From contig NZ_JAUSBN010000052.1 in NCBI RefSeq assembly GCF_030651995.1, positions 61,824 through 125,823 of the forward strand: a DNA stretch of 64,000 bases. The letters run 5' to 3'. Within the stretch, counting starts at the first letter, position 1. Each line of letters begins with the position of its first letter. Shown here piece by piece: positions 52,891-61,929 of the stretch. This DNA comes from Reyranella sp. (lineage in GTDB: Bacteria; Pseudomonadota; Alphaproteobacteria; Reyranellales; Reyranellaceae). Below the pieces are notes generated by a model. The model was given only the letters and a program-made list of their open reading frames with translations. It was not told the DNA's origin and ran no database searches. The position numbers and the translations under genes were made by a program.

Positions 52891-54699
52891 CTAGCCGCCC
52901 AATTCCTCGCGCAGCATTTCGAGTTCGAGCCATTCGCTTTCGGCTGCATCGATCTCCGACTGCGCCGCGCCGATGCGGGCGGTCTTGGACTGGAAGGACT
53001 TGGGATCGCGGCGGTAGAGGTCGGGGTCGGCCAGCGCCTTTTGCAGGGTGGCGATCTCGGCCTGCAGGGTCTCGATCTTCTTCGGCAGTTCGACCAGGGC
53101 GCGTTCGCGCTTGTAGCCGAGGCGGGCCTTGCCCTGCGCTGCAGCCTTTGGCGCGGCCGGCTTGTCCTTTGCGCGTGACGGCGTGACGCCGGTTGGCTCC
53201 ACGCGCGGCCCACGCTGGGCCACGTAGTCGCTGTAGCCGCCGGCATACTCGGTCGCCGTGCCGTCGCCTTCGAGCACGATGGTCGAGGTCACGAGCCGGT
53301 CGAGGAAGTCACGGTCGTGGCTCACCAGCAGGACGGTGCCGTCGTAATCGTCGAGCGCCTCCTGCAGCAGGTCGAGCGTGTCGGCGTCGAGATCGTTGGT
53401 CGGCTCGTCGAGCACGATCATGTTCGAGGGCGCGGCCAGCGCCTTCGCGAGCAGCAGGCGGTTGCGCTCGCCGCCCGACAGGGTGCGCACCGGCTGGCGC
53501 GCCTGCTCGTCGCGGAACAGATATTCGCGCAGATACGTCATCACATGCGTGAGATGGCCGCGCACCAGCACATGGTCGTTGCGGTCGGCCAACGTCTCCC
53601 ACGGCGTCTTGTCGGGGTCGAGACCGATGCGGCGCTGGTCGATCACCACCGGCATCAGGTTGGAGCCCAGCTTCACCGTGCCGCTGTCGGGCTCGAGCTC
53701 GCCCATCAGCATCTTGAGCAGCGTCGTCTTGCCGGCGCCGTTGGGCCCGATCAGGCCGATGCGGTTCTTGCGGAAGATACGCGTCGAGAAATCCTCGACG
53801 ATGACCTTGTCGCCCCAGCGCTTGGTGATGTTGCGCGCCGTCACGACCAGCGCGCCCGAGGCCTCGGCGCTGCCGGCCTCGATCGAGGCGCGGCCGACGG
53901 GGCCGATCTGCTGGCTGCGCTGCTGCCGGAGCGCCGCGAGCGCGCGCAGGCGGCCCTCGTTGCGCGTGCGGCGGGCGCGGATCGACTTGCCGGCCCACTC
54001 GGTCTCGCGCTCGATCAGCCGGTCGAGCTTGTGCCGCTCCGTCGCCTCGCGCTCGATGATGTCGTTCGACCAGGCCTCGAACTCGCCATAGCCCTTGTCG
54101 AGGCGGCGCACGATGCCGCGGTCGAGCCAAAGCACGGCCCGCGTCAGGTTGGTGAGGAAGCGCCGGTCATGGCTCACCAGCACATAGGCGCCGCGCCACT
54201 TCGAGAGCTTCTCCTCCAGCCACTCGATGGTCGGCAGGTCGAGATGGTTGGTCGGCTCGTCGAGCAGCATCACGTCGGGCTCGCCAATCAGCACGCGCGC
54301 CAGCGCCGCGCGCCGCGCCTCGCCGCCCGACAGGGTGGTCGGATCGCGCCCGCTGTCGAGCTTCATGTCCTCGAGGATGGCGGCGACGCGATAATCGTCC
54401 GGCCCCAGCGAATCGGAAAGCGCCGAGGACACATAGTCGGCCACCGTGGTGTGACCGGCGAAATCCGGCTCCTGCGGCAGGGTGGCGACGGTGGCCCCGG
54501 GCTGGGCGAAGCGCTCGCCCGAATCGGCGATCGGCGCGCCCGCGAGGATGCGCAGCAGGGTCGACTTGCCGGCGCCGTTGCGGCCGACCAGCGACAGGCG
54601 CTCGCCCGGACCGATTCCCAGATCGACGCCGGCCAGGATGGACTGGTCGCCGAGATGGAAGCGGATGTCGCTGAGCGCAAGGAGAGGAGGATCGGCCAT
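52891..54699 (-). CDS. ABC-F family ATP-binding protein (Uup type)
   Basis: A 602-residue soluble protein with two ABC domains: Walker A VGRNGAGKSTLLRILAG and signature LSGGEARRAALARVL in the first, Walker A IGPNGAGKTTLLKMLMG and LSGGERNRLLLAKAL in the second. A charged linker lies between them, and a C-terminal coiled coil (residues about 535-602, IETLQAEIATLQKALADP) marks the Uup subgroup. ABC-F proteins act at the ribosome and Uup also on branched DNA. The ATG at 54699 is preceded by a GCTCCC region without a good ribosome site. Confidence 0.9.
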   Translation of the reverse strand: MADPPLLALSDIRFHLGDQSILAGVDLGIGPGERLSLVGRNGAGKSTLLRILAGAPIADSGERFAQPGATVATLPQEPDFAGHTTVADYVSSALSDSLGPDDYRVAAILEDMKLDSGRDPTTLSGGEARRAALARVLIGEPDVMLLDEPTNHLDLPTIEWLEEKLSKWRGAYVLVSHDRRFLTNLTRAVLWLDRGIVRRLDKGYGEFEAWSNDIIEREATERHKLDRLIERETEWAGKSIRARRTRNEGRLRALAALRQQRSQQIGPVGRASIEAGSAEASGALVVTARNITKRWGDKVIVEDFSTRIFRKNRIGLIGPNGAGKTTLLKMLMGELEPDSGTVKLGSNLMPVVIDQRRIGLDPDKTPWETLADRNDHVLVRGHLTHVMTYLREYLFRDEQARQPVRTLSGGERNRLLLAKALAAPSNMIVLDEPTNDLDADTLDLLQEALDDYDGTVLLVSHDRDFLDRLVTSTIVLEGDGTATEYAGGYSDYVAQRGPRVEPTGVTPSRAKDKPAAPKAAAQGKARLGYKRERALVELPKKIETLQAEIATLQKALADPDLYRRDPKSFQSKTARIGAAQSEIDAAESEWLELEMLREELGG

Positions 54700-54790
54700 G
54701 GGAGCGCGCTGTATTGGCCGAACCTGTCCACATCGGCAAGCGCGAAGCCCAAGTTTGACGGGCCGGGTCGCGCCCTGCATGAAGGCGCGC

Positions 54791-55126
54791 ATGGTCATGG
54801 GCCTCACCACCGGACTCTGGGTCAGCGCGCAGATACGTCTCTGCGACCGCGCGTTCATTCCCGCAGCCGTCGTGCGGCGCGGCGATCCCGATGTCGGCAC
54901 GGTGCTGCTGAAGATCAACCGCTTCGAGGCCGGCGTGACCGTGTTCACCCAGACCAGCACGCTCGAGGATGAACCGGCCTGGAGCCGCGGCACCGGCCCT
55001 GCGCCCGTCACCGAGCCCGAAGCCGACGCCTACATCGCCCGCCAGGTCGCCCGCGACCCCGACCTCTGGGTCCTCGAAATCGAGGACCGCAAGGGCGAGT
55101 ACAAGATGATCGGGAAGGTCGTTTAG
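54791..55126 (+). CDS. DUF1491 family protein
   Basis: A 111-residue protein. The stretch TGLWVSAQIRLCDRAFIPAA, then VVRRGDPDVGTVLLKINR, and the closing DPDLWVLEIEDRKGEY fit DUF1491, a small alphaproteobacterial family without a known role. ATG codons at 54779, 54791 and 54797 are all possible. I prefer 54791 because GAAGG lies five bases upstream. It is divergent from the ABC-F gene. Confidence 0.78.
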   Translation: MVMGLTTGLWVSAQIRLCDRAFIPAAVVRRGDPDVGTVLLKINRFEAGVTVFTQTSTLEDEPAWSRGTGPAPVTEPEADAYIARQVARDPDLWVLEIEDRKGEYKMIGKVV

Positions 55127-55145
55127 GCGCGAGGTCTTCGAGTAA

Positions 55146-55236
55146 CCCCCTCACCCTGCCTCTCCCCCTGTCGGGGGAGAGGAGTTTCAAAATCATGTTC
55201 CTCGCCCCCGTTAGGGGGAGAGGTTAGGTGAGGGGG
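55146..55236. repeat. CCTCTCCCC palindromic element, copy 5, inside-out
   Basis: The CCCCCTCACC and GGTGAGGGGG arms, which are internal in copies 1-4, form the outer ends here, and the two CCTC(T/G)CCCC hairpins lie inside. It looks like two half-elements joined in the opposite order. It lies between convergent genes. Confidence 0.75.
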
Positions 55237-55264
55237 CTGCGCACGGGACGGCGAACGACGCCCG

Positions 55265-56146
55265 TCACTGCGGCCCGAGCACCGTCGTCGGGTCGATCGT
55301 CCTGCCGGAGCGGCGGACCTCGAAATGGAGCTGCGGCTCGGCGGTGCCGCCGGAATTGCCGACCCGGGCGATCGTCTGGCCCTTCTTGACCACGTCGCCC
55401 TTCTTCACCGCCAGCGACTCGTTGTTGCCGTAGGCCGTGATGTAGCCGCCCGGATGCTCGATCAGCAGCAGGTTGCCCATCCGGGCGACCTCGTTGCCGG
55501 CATAGACGACCCTGCCGCCCTCGGCGGCCTTCACGGGCGTGCCCTTGGCGGCGGCGATGTCGATGCCGTCGTTCTTCTGGCCGCCCGACGTGCCGTAGCC
55601 CGAGACGACCTTGCCGTTGACCGGCCAGATCATCCTCGCCGCGGGCGGCGTGGCCGGCACGGTGACCGACGTCTTGCTGAGCGGCGTGGGTTCGCCCGCG
55701 GGCGCGGCGGAGCGCGGCGCCTCGCCCTGCGCGCCGGGCGGCGGCGCCAGCCCTTCGCGCTTCACCGAGGACGGCGCGTTGGGATTGGCGGCGGCGGTCT
55801 GCTGGCTGGACGGCTCGCCGTAGCTGTCCGGGACGAAGCGGGCCCCCGGCATGGCGAGCGTCTGGCCGGGCTTGATCGTGTACGGCGCCTTGAGGTTGTT
55901 GCGGTCGATGATGGTCTGCGACGGCACGCCGTAGCGGCGCGACAGGCCGTCGACCGTGTCCTTGTCCTTGACGACGTAGACCGGAACGGCGTTGGGACCG
56001 GCGGCGGACCCGGGATATTCCATGGTGCCTTCGCGGGCACCCATGACGGTGTTGCAGGCGCCGAGCGCGACCGATAGCACCGCCATTGTTCCCAGCGTGT
56101 GCATGCGGCCGGCCCATCGCGAGGGGAAGCGAGGGGCGTTTTTCAT
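55265..56146 (-). CDS. LysM/M23 peptidoglycan-binding lipoprotein (NlpD-like)
   Basis: A 293-residue lipoprotein (signal ending VALGAC, lipidated Cys about residue 31). A LysM domain (VYVVKDKDTVDGLSRRYGVP...) lies at about residues 55-100, a Pro/Ala linker follows, and an M23/LytM domain ends the protein (NDGIDIAAAKGTPVKAAEGG and PQLHFEVRRSGRTIDP). The usual catalytic His-x-His is reduced to LHFE, and the first zinc His is replaced (NDGID), so it is probably a degenerate LytM factor that activates amidases, like NlpD/EnvC. It follows pcm in the conserved cluster. Confidence 0.9.
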   Translation of the reverse strand: MKNAPRFPSRWAGRMHTLGTMAVLSVALGACNTVMGAREGTMEYPGSAAGPNAVPVYVVKDKDTVDGLSRRYGVPSQTIIDRNNLKAPYTIKPGQTLAMPGARFVPDSYGEPSSQQTAAANPNAPSSVKREGLAPPPGAQGEAPRSAAPAGEPTPLSKTSVTVPATPPAARMIWPVNGKVVSGYGTSGGQKNDGIDIAAAKGTPVKAAEGGRVVYAGNEVARMGNLLLIEHPGGYITAYGNNESLAVKKGDVVKKGQTIARVGNSGGTAEPQLHFEVRRSGRTIDPTTVLGPQ

Positions 56147-56219
56147 GCTCTCATACTACTGCATTGAGATTCTGGCGGGAATAGGAGCCTCCGAGGGTCG
56201 TTCTTTCTTCGGCGCTCTC

Positions 56220-56274
56220 GGACATTGCCCTGGGCAATGTCCTGTCGCTCCTCGGGCTGAGCTTCGCTCAGCCC
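56220..56274 (-). repeat. two hairpins after pcm
   Basis: A stem GGGCTGAG-CTTCG-CTCAGCCC (56254-56274) overlaps the pcm stop codon. A second perfect stem of 10 bp, GGACATTGCC-CTG-GGCAATGTCC, lies at 56220-56242. Neither has a U-tract. They separate pcm from the lipoprotein gene and may stabilise the upstream mRNA or terminate it. Confidence 0.55.
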
Positions 56275-56915
56275 TGCCCCAGCACCGGCAGCGGGCCCGA
56301 CACGAGGGGCACGAACCGCACCGGCATGAGCGTGTCGCGCTGGAGGCCGCTCTCGGTCTTCACGATGCGCTCGACGACCTGGGAGGTGGGGTCGCGGCCC
56401 ACCGGCACGATCAGGATGCCACCGACGGCGAGCTGGTCGATCAGCGCCTGCGGGCGCTCCTCGGCCGCCGCGGTGACGATGATGCGGTCGAACGGCGCCT
56501 GGCCAGGCCAGCCCTTGCTGCCGTCGTTGATGTCGACCACGACGTTGTAGATGCCGAGGTCGAGCAGCAGGCGCTCGGCGGCCTTGGAAAGCGGCTTGAA
56601 GCGCTCCACCGAGTAGACACGGCGCGCGAGCTTCGCCAGCACGGCGGCCTGGTAACCGGAGCCCGTGCCGATCTCCAGCACCTTCATGCGCGGCCCGACC
56701 CGCAGCGCCTCGGTCATGGCGGCGACCACCAGCGGCTGGCTGATCGTCTGGCCAAAGGCGATGGGCAGCGCGGTGTTCTCCCAGGCCCGCTCGGCGAAGG
56801 TCTGCGTCACGAAGCGCTCGCGGTCGACCGAGGCGATGGCCGCCAGCACGCTCTCGTCCGCGATGCCCGAATTGCGCAGCTCGGCGATCAGGCGCTGCAT
56901 GGCGGCAACGTTCAC
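56268..56915 (-). CDS. pcm: protein-L-isoaspartate O-methyltransferase
   Basis: A 215-residue repair enzyme that methylates isoaspartyl residues in damaged proteins. ERFVTQTFAERAWENTALPI and GQTISQPLVVAAMTEAL are family signatures, and the SAM site is VLEIGTGSGYQAAVLA. The GTG at 56915 follows surE by 10 bp; ATG at 56900 is an alternative. The surE-pcm pairing is conserved in many proteobacteria. Confidence 0.93.
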   Translation of the reverse strand: MNVAAMQRLIAELRNSGIADESVLAAIASVDRERFVTQTFAERAWENTALPIAFGQTISQPLVVAAMTEALRVGPRMKVLEIGTGSGYQAAVLAKLARRVYSVERFKPLSKAAERLLLDLGIYNVVVDINDGSKGWPGQAPFDRIIVTAAAEERPQALIDQLAVGGILIVPVGRDPTSQVVERIVKTESGLQRDTLMPVRFVPLVSGPLPVLGQG

Positions 56916-56925
56916 GGGGCGCTCT

Positions 56926-57723
56926 CTAGTCGAGGTCGATGGGCTGCGCCTCGAACTCCGCGACGAGCTTGCGGCGCATGCTCTCATGGGTCAGGTCGAG
57001 GTGCAGCGGGGTCACCGAGATGTGGCCCGAGCGGACGGCGGCGATGTCGCTCGCCGCGTCGATCTCACTCTCCTGCGGGGCATAGCCGATCCAGTAGTAG
57101 GTGCCGCCGCGCGGATCCCTGCGCTCGACGATGTGGCCGCCAAAGCCGCGCGTACCGGTATGGGTGACCCGCACGCCCTGGACCGAGGCCGCGACCACGT
57201 CGGGGAAATTGACGTTGACCAGAACGTTGCGCGGCCAGTCGAGCGCCAACACCCGGCGCGCCACGGCGGCGCCATGGGCGGTCGCGGTGCCCCACTTCAC
57301 CGGATGATCGAAGGCAGACGCCTGGCTGAAGGCAATCGACGGGATGCCCAGCAGGCAGCCTTCCATGGCCGCTGCGATGGTGCCGGAATATGTCACGTCG
57401 TCGGCGATGTTGGTGCCGCGGTTGACGCCCGACAGGACGAGGTCCGGCTTGCGGTCCTTCATCAGATGCTTGACGGCGAACAGCACGCAGTCGGTCGGCG
57501 TGCCGTCGACCGCGAATTTGCCGTCGCTGACCTCGCGGGCGCGGATCGGCCGCGACAGCGACAGCGAATGACCGGCGCCGCTCTGGTTGACCTCGGGCGC
57601 CACGATCCAGACGTCGCTCGAAAGCTGGGTCGCGATCTCGACCAGCGCCTCGAGACCCGGCGCATGGATGCCATCGTCGTTGGTGACGAGGATGCGCGCC
57701 TTGGCGAGGTTGGGAACCTTCAT
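56926..57723 (-). CDS. surE: 5'/3'-nucleotidase SurE
   Basis: A 265-residue stationary-phase survival phosphatase. The metal site is [17 protein letters not shown] (residues about 10-26), and [16 protein letters not shown], then [22 protein letters not shown], complete the active site. It dephosphorylates nucleoside monophosphates. The ATG overlaps the serS stop by 4 bp. Confidence 0.95.
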   Translation of the reverse strand: MKVPNLAKARILVTNDDGIHAPGLEALVEIATQLSSDVWIVAPEVNQSGAGHSLSLSRPIRAREVSDGKFAVDGTPTDCVLFAVKHLMKDRKPDLVLSGVNRGTNIADDVTYSGTIAAAMEGCLLGIPSIAFSQASAFDHPVKWGTATAHGAAVARRVLALDWPRNVLVNVNFPDVVAASVQGVRVTHTGTRGFGGHIVERRDPRGGTYYWIGYAPQESEIDAASDIAAVRSGHISVTPLHLDLTHESMRRKLVAEFEAQPIDLD

Positions 57724-59006
57724 TTCTTCGCGGGAGGCGCGGGAATGAGCTCGAGGCCGCCCATGTAGGGACGCAGCGCCTCGGGGATGGTCACCGAGCC
57801 GTCCTCGTTCTGGTAGTTCTCCAGCACCGCCACCAGGGTCCGCCCCACGGCGAGGGCCGATCCGTTCAGCGTGTTCAGGAAGCGCGTGCCCTTCCCTTCC
57901 TTAGGCCGGTAGCGCGCGTTCATGCGACGGGCCTGGAAGTCGCCCATGTTCGAGCAGCTCGAAATCTCGCGATAGGCCTCCTGGCCGGGCAGCCAGACCT
58001 CGATGTCGTAGGTCTTGCGCGACCCGAATCCCATGTCGCCGCCGCACAGCACCACGGTGCGATAGGCGAGGCCGAGGCGCTTCAGCACTTCCTCGGCGCA
58101 GCCCGTCATGCGCTCGTGCTCGTCGGCCGACTGCTCGGGTGTCGTGATGCTCACCAGCTCGACCTTGGGGAACTGGTGCTGACGGATCATGCCGCGCGTG
58201 TCCTTGCCGGCCGAGCCCGCCTCGGAGCGGAAGCAGGGCGTGAAGGCCGTAAAGCGCAGCGGCAGCTCCTTCTCCTCCAGCACCATGTCGTTCACCAGGT
58301 TGGTGAGCGAAACCTCGGCGGTGGGGATCAGCCAGAACCCGTTGTCGGTGCGGAACATGTCCTCGGCGAACTTCGGCAGCTGCCCGACGCCGTAGACGGC
58401 GGTGTCCTTCACCAGCAGCGGCGGACTAACCTCGGTGTAGCCGCCCCCGGCCGTGTGCAGGTCGAGCATGAACTGGGCCAGGGCCCGTTCCAGCCGCGCC
58501 AGATGGCTCCTCAGGAACACGAAGCGCGAGCCGGAGATCTTCACCGCGGCGGCGAAATCCATGTTGCCGGTCGCCTCGCCCAGGGCGACGTGGTCCTTCG
58601 GCGGGAAGCTGAAATTGCGCTGATTGCCTTCGCGGCGGATCTCGACGTTGCCGGTCTCGTCGGCGCCCTCGGGCACCTCCTCGAACGGAAGGTTCGGGAT
58701 CACCTCGAGGCGAATGCGCAGCTCCTCGTCGAGGCGGCTGGCCTCGCGCTCGCCGTCCTTCAGGCTCTGCTCGAGGTTGGCGACCTCCTCCATCAGCGCG
58801 TCGGCATTCTCGCCCTTGCGCTTGGCGATGCCGATCTGCTGGCTGAGCGCCTTGCGATTCGCCTGGATGGCTTCGCTCTCCGAGATCGCCGCGCGGCGGC
58901 GCCGGTCGATGTCCAGGATCTCGGCCGAAAGCGGCGCCAGGCCACGTTTCTTCAGGCCGGCGTCGAACGCCTCGGGAGCTTCGCGGATGAAACGGATGTC
59001 ATGCAT
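57720..59006 (-). CDS. serS: seryl-tRNA synthetase
   Basis: A 428-residue class II synthetase. Residues 1-110 form the tRNA-binding coiled coil ([20 protein letters not shown] and similar). The catalytic motifs are [25 protein letters not shown]-type motif 2, written here in part, and [20 protein letters not shown] (motif 3). It charges tRNA-Ser and, for Sec, tRNA-Sec. It starts 2 bp after tatC and overlaps surE, so all three are co-transcribed. Confidence 0.96.
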   Translation of the reverse strand: MHDIRFIREAPEAFDAGLKKRGLAPLSAEILDIDRRRRAAISESEAIQANRKALSQQIGIAKRKGENADALMEEVANLEQSLKDGEREASRLDEELRIRLEVIPNLPFEEVPEGADETGNVEIRREGNQRNFSFPPKDHVALGEATGNMDFAAAVKISGSRFVFLRSHLARLERALAQFMLDLHTAGGGYTEVSPPLLVKDTAVYGVGQLPKFAEDMFRTDNGFWLIPTAEVSLTNLVNDMVLEEKELPLRFTAFTPCFRSEAGSAGKDTRGMIRQHQFPKVELVSITTPEQSADEHERMTGCAEEVLKRLGLAYRTVVLCGGDMGFGSRKTYDIEVWLPGQEAYREISSCSNMGDFQARRMNARYRPKEGKGTRFLNTLNGSALAVGRTLVAVLENYQNEDGSVTIPEALRPYMGGLELIPAPPAKK

Positions 59007-59008
59007 GG

Positions 59009-59824
59009 CTAGCTGCCGGACGCCTCGCCGGCTTTGGCGGCTTCCTCGGCCTTCTGTTCGGCCTCTTCGGCCGCCTTGTCCGCGGCTGCGCGCTTCCGCT
59101 CAATCACCCTCCCGATCAGGATGCTGATCTCGTAGAAGGCCATCAGCGGGATCGCCAGCGCGATCTGGCTCACCACGTCGGGGGGCGCCAGGACGGCCGC
59201 GATGACGAAGGCCACGACGATGGCGTAGCGGCGCTTGGATCTCAGCCCCTCGGTGGTGGCGATACCGACCTGGATCAGCAGGGTCAGCAGGACCGGCACC
59301 TCGAAGGCGAAGCCGAAGGCGAAGACGAGCTGCAGGATGCGTTCGAGATAGTCCGACGACCTGAGCGTCTTCTCGATGTCGGGCGGCGCGTACTGCGTCA
59401 GCATGAAATTGATCACGTACGGCAGCACGACGTAATACATCAGCGCACAGCCGGCATAGAACATGAACGGCGTGGCGACCAGAAACGGCACGAACGCGCG
59501 CTTCTCGTGGCGATAGAGTCCCGGTGCGACGAACAGCCAGATCTGCACGGCGATCAGCGGGAAGCCCACGATCAGCGCCACGAAGGCCGACAGCTTCACC
59601 GTGACGAAGAAGAACTCGAAGATGTCGAGGACGACGACCTTGTAGCCATCGGCCAGCGCCGGCTGGATCAGGAACGAGAAGATCGGCTTGGCGAAATAGA
59701 ACGTGATGAAGAAGACCAGGAAGAAGCACACGAGCGCATAGATCAGGCGCTTGCGCAACTCGACCAGGTGATCGAGCAGCGGCATCGGCTTGTCGTCTTC
59801 GGGTCCGTCGTATGCCTGGGTCAC
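59009..59824 (-). CDS. tatC: twin-arginine translocase subunit TatC
   Basis: A 271-residue polytopic receptor of the Tat system. The N-terminal [19 protein letters not shown] is the family signature, six membrane segments follow, and [14 protein letters not shown] lies in the fifth/sixth region. The C-terminal 30 residues are Ala/Glu/Lys-rich ([17 protein letters not shown]). The start is GTG at 59824. Tat exports folded proteins such as the Bug receptor at 4.7 kb. Confidence 0.95.
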   Translation of the reverse strand: MTQAYDGPEDDKPMPLLDHLVELRKRLIYALVCFFLVFFITFYFAKPIFSFLIQPALADGYKVVVLDIFEFFFVTVKLSAFVALIVGFPLIAVQIWLFVAPGLYRHEKRAFVPFLVATPFMFYAGCALMYYVVLPYVINFMLTQYAPPDIEKTLRSSDYLERILQLVFAFGFAFEVPVLLTLLIQVGIATTEGLRSKRRYAIVVAFVIAAVLAPPDVVSQIALAIPLMAFYEISILIGRVIERKRAAADKAAEEAEQKAEEAAKAGEASGS

Positions 59825-59894
59825 GGATCACTTCGCAGCATGGGAGCCGCGTTATGCCGCCCTTTGGGGCGCAATTCAAAGCGCAAGTTGGCGC

Positions 59895-60416
59895 TCAGAC
59901 GGCCGCGACGGCCTTGGCCGGCTTTTCCTCGGCTGAAACAACCGGCGCCGGGGCTTCGGGTACGGCCGTTTCGGCAGCCACCGGCGTCATCGCCGGGGTT
60001 GCTTCGGAGGCCGCGATGGGCATCGTCGAGGCATTTTCGAGCGTCGGCTGGGGCTCTACCGCGATCTGCGGCGCCGATTCCGGCTCGGCGAGCGGATTGT
60101 CGAATTTGGCCTTGGCGTCGGCCATGGCCTTCTCACCCTCGGCCATGCCTTCCTGAAGCGCGCTCTTGATCTCGCGGGTGGGGTCGAGCGCCTGAAGGTC
60201 GAGACCGGGAGTGGCCGCGAGCTGCTTCTTCACATCATCGAGGTCGGCCTGGCGCACCATCTCATCGACATGGCCGCGGAATTCCGAGGCCATGCCGCGC
60301 ATCTGGGCCATCCATTTGCCCCAGCTCCGCAGCATGCCCGGCAGTTCCTTGGGGCCGATGACGACGAGCGCCACGACCGCAATGACCAGTAACTCAGGAC
60401 TATCGATACCGAACAT
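59895..60416 (-). CDS. tatB: Sec-independent translocase subunit TatB
   Basis: A 173-residue protein with one membrane helix (MFGIDSPELLVIAVVALVVI), the GPKELPGMLRSWGKWM amphipathic helix and a long Ala/Pro/Glu-rich cytosolic tail. This fits TatB, which with TatC binds twin-arginine signals. It lies between tatA (30 bp) and tatC (70 bp). Confidence 0.93.
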   Translation of the reverse strand: MFGIDSPELLVIAVVALVVIGPKELPGMLRSWGKWMAQMRGMASEFRGHVDEMVRQADLDDVKKQLAATPGLDLQALDPTREIKSALQEGMAEGEKAMADAKAKFDNPLAEPESAPQIAVEPQPTLENASTMPIAASEATPAMTPVAAETAVPEAPAPVVSAEEKPAKAVAAV

Positions 60417-60446
60417 GGCCGGTCAGGCCCTCACGTCGCCCGCGTC

Positions 60447-60719
60447 TCAGATCTTGGCGGCGTTGTCCTGGTGGTGGACCGTGCCGCCCGGCGGGGTGGT
60501 CGTCGCCTGAGCCGAGATCGGCTTGGCGCTGTCGCCCGGCTGCGTACCCGGCTGAGCCTGCGGAGGTGTCTCGTCCTCTTTGGCCCCGACGCCCTTCTTG
60601 AAGGCCGAGAGGCCCTTGCCGAAGTCGCCCATGAGCTGCGAGACCTTGCCGCGACCGCCGAACAGCAGCAGCACGACGGCCAGCACGATCAGCCAGTGCC
60701 AAATGCTGAAGCTTCCCAT
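60447..60719 (-). CDS. tatA: Sec-independent translocase subunit TatA
   Basis: A 90-residue pore-forming subunit. The helix [20 protein letters not shown] is followed by [23 protein letters not shown], the standard TatA amphipathic helix, and a disordered tail. GGGAG lies nine bases before the ATG. A 12-bp palindrome, CGATTGCAATCG (60739-60750), lies upstream in its promoter region. Confidence 0.95.
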   Translation of the reverse strand: MGSFSIWHWLIVLAVVLLLFGGRGKVSQLMGDFGKGLSAFKKGVGAKEDETPPQAQPGTQPGDSAKPISAQATTTPPGGTVHHQDNAAKI

Positions 60720-60829
60720 TTCAAAATGCTCCCAAAATCGATTGCAATCGGCGTGTCGAATTACGTGTACCGATTATGGCATCCGTTAAGAAGCCCCGGC
60801 AACCTGTCGAATAAGGCGCTTCCGGGGCG

Positions 60830-61918
60830 TCAGCGCCCGGGCTCCGCCAAGCCTTCCTCGACGGCGAGAGGCTCGTCGGCCTCGTCCTCCGTCGGTTCGA
60901 GCGGCAGATCGGGCTCGTCTGGCCTGAATATGGGGGGCTGCGAGCGGGCATCCAAGAGCCCGGCGGCCTTCAATTCCTCCTGCCCCGGCAGGTCGTCGAG
61001 GCTCGGCAGGCCAAAATGCTCGAGGAAAAAGTCCGTCGTGCCCCAGGTTACCGGTTTGCCCGGCGCCCGGCGGCGGCCCATCGGCTTGATCCAGTTCTGC
61101 TCGAACAGCAGGTCGAGCGTGCCCTTGCTCAAGCCCACGCCGCGCACCTGTTCGATTTCGGCGCGCGTCACCGGCTGGTGATAGGCGATGATGGCCAGCG
61201 TCTCGACCGAGGCCCGCGACAGTTTGCGCGTCACCGGCTTTTCGATCTTGAGCTTCTCGGAGAGGTCGGACGCCGTCCGGAAGGCGTAACCGCCCGCCAC
61301 CTGCACGAGATTGACCCCCCGGCCGGCATACAGTTCCGCGAGATCGGCCAGCAGGCGCTTCACGTCGGCATCGTTGGGCAGCCGGTCGACCAGCTCCTTT
61401 TCGTCCAGCGCCTGGGTGCCGGCGAAGATCAGCGCTTCGAGCAGGCGCAGATGCTGGGCATGATCGGGCGAAACGACATCGGTGACGTTCTCCTCCGTGT
61501 GCGCGACAGCGGCCGAAGCGGCAATAGCCGCGACCGCAACGGCCTCGGCGGCGACGGTCTCGATGACGGTGTCGCCAGACGTCTCGACCGGCTCCGGCGG
61601 GTCTTCTACGGCGGCAGCCTTCGCGGGCTTGTCGTCCTCGTCCTCCTCGTCGTCGTCGTCTTCTTCGTCTTCCTCATCATCGTCGGAATCGTCGTCGTCG
61701 GAATCATCGTCGTCGGAATCATCGTCGTCGGAATCATCGTCGTCGTCGTCGCCGGATTCGTCGTCGTCCTCCGACTCCTCCTCGTCGTCGTCATCATCGT
61801 CGTCTTTTTTTTCGTCGTCCTCCTTATCGGCCTTCTCCTTGGCGGCGGCCTGGTCGCGGACGAGCGCGAGCGCGTCGGGTTCTTCGACGGCGGGGGTGGC
61901 GTTTTCGATGTCTGACAT
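60830..61918 (-). CDS. scpB: segregation and condensation protein B with long acidic insert
   Basis: A 362-residue ScpB, far longer than the usual 180-250. The winged-helix core (residues about 155-320) has LRLLEALIFAGTQALDEKEL, SRASVETLAIIAYHQPVTRA, EIEQVRGVGLSKGTLDLL and WGTTDFFLEHFGLPSLDDLP. Residues about 35-98 are almost only Asp, Glu, Ser and Lys. That part is coded by 15-bp DNA repeats at about 61676-61750. ScpB joins ScpA and SMC in the condensin complex. It follows scpA by 11 bp. Confidence 0.93.
   Translation of the reverse strand: MSDIENATPAVEEPDALALVRDQAAAKEKADKEDDEKKDDDDDDDEEESEDDDESGDDDDDDSDDDDSDDDDSDDDDSDDDEEDEEDDDDEEDEDDKPAKAAAVEDPPEPVETSGDTVIETVAAEAVAVAAIAASAAVAHTEENVTDVVSPDHAQHLRLLEALIFAGTQALDEKELVDRLPNDADVKRLLADLAELYAGRGVNLVQVAGGYAFRTASDLSEKLKIEKPVTRKLSRASVETLAIIAYHQPVTRAEIEQVRGVGLSKGTLDLLFEQNWIKPMGRRRAPGKPVTWGTTDFFLEHFGLPSLDDLPGQEELKAAGLLDARSQPPIFRPDEPDLPLEPTEDEADEPLAVEEGLAEPGR
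61676..61750 (-). repeat. 15-bp tandem repeats in scpB
   Basis: Units of ATCGTCGTCGGAATC, with a GTC-starting variant first, repeat three to four times. They code for Ser-Asp4 units on the minus strand. Such low-complexity DNA could vary in copy number between strains. Confidence 0.75.
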
Positions 61919-61929
61919 GGCGGGAACCG

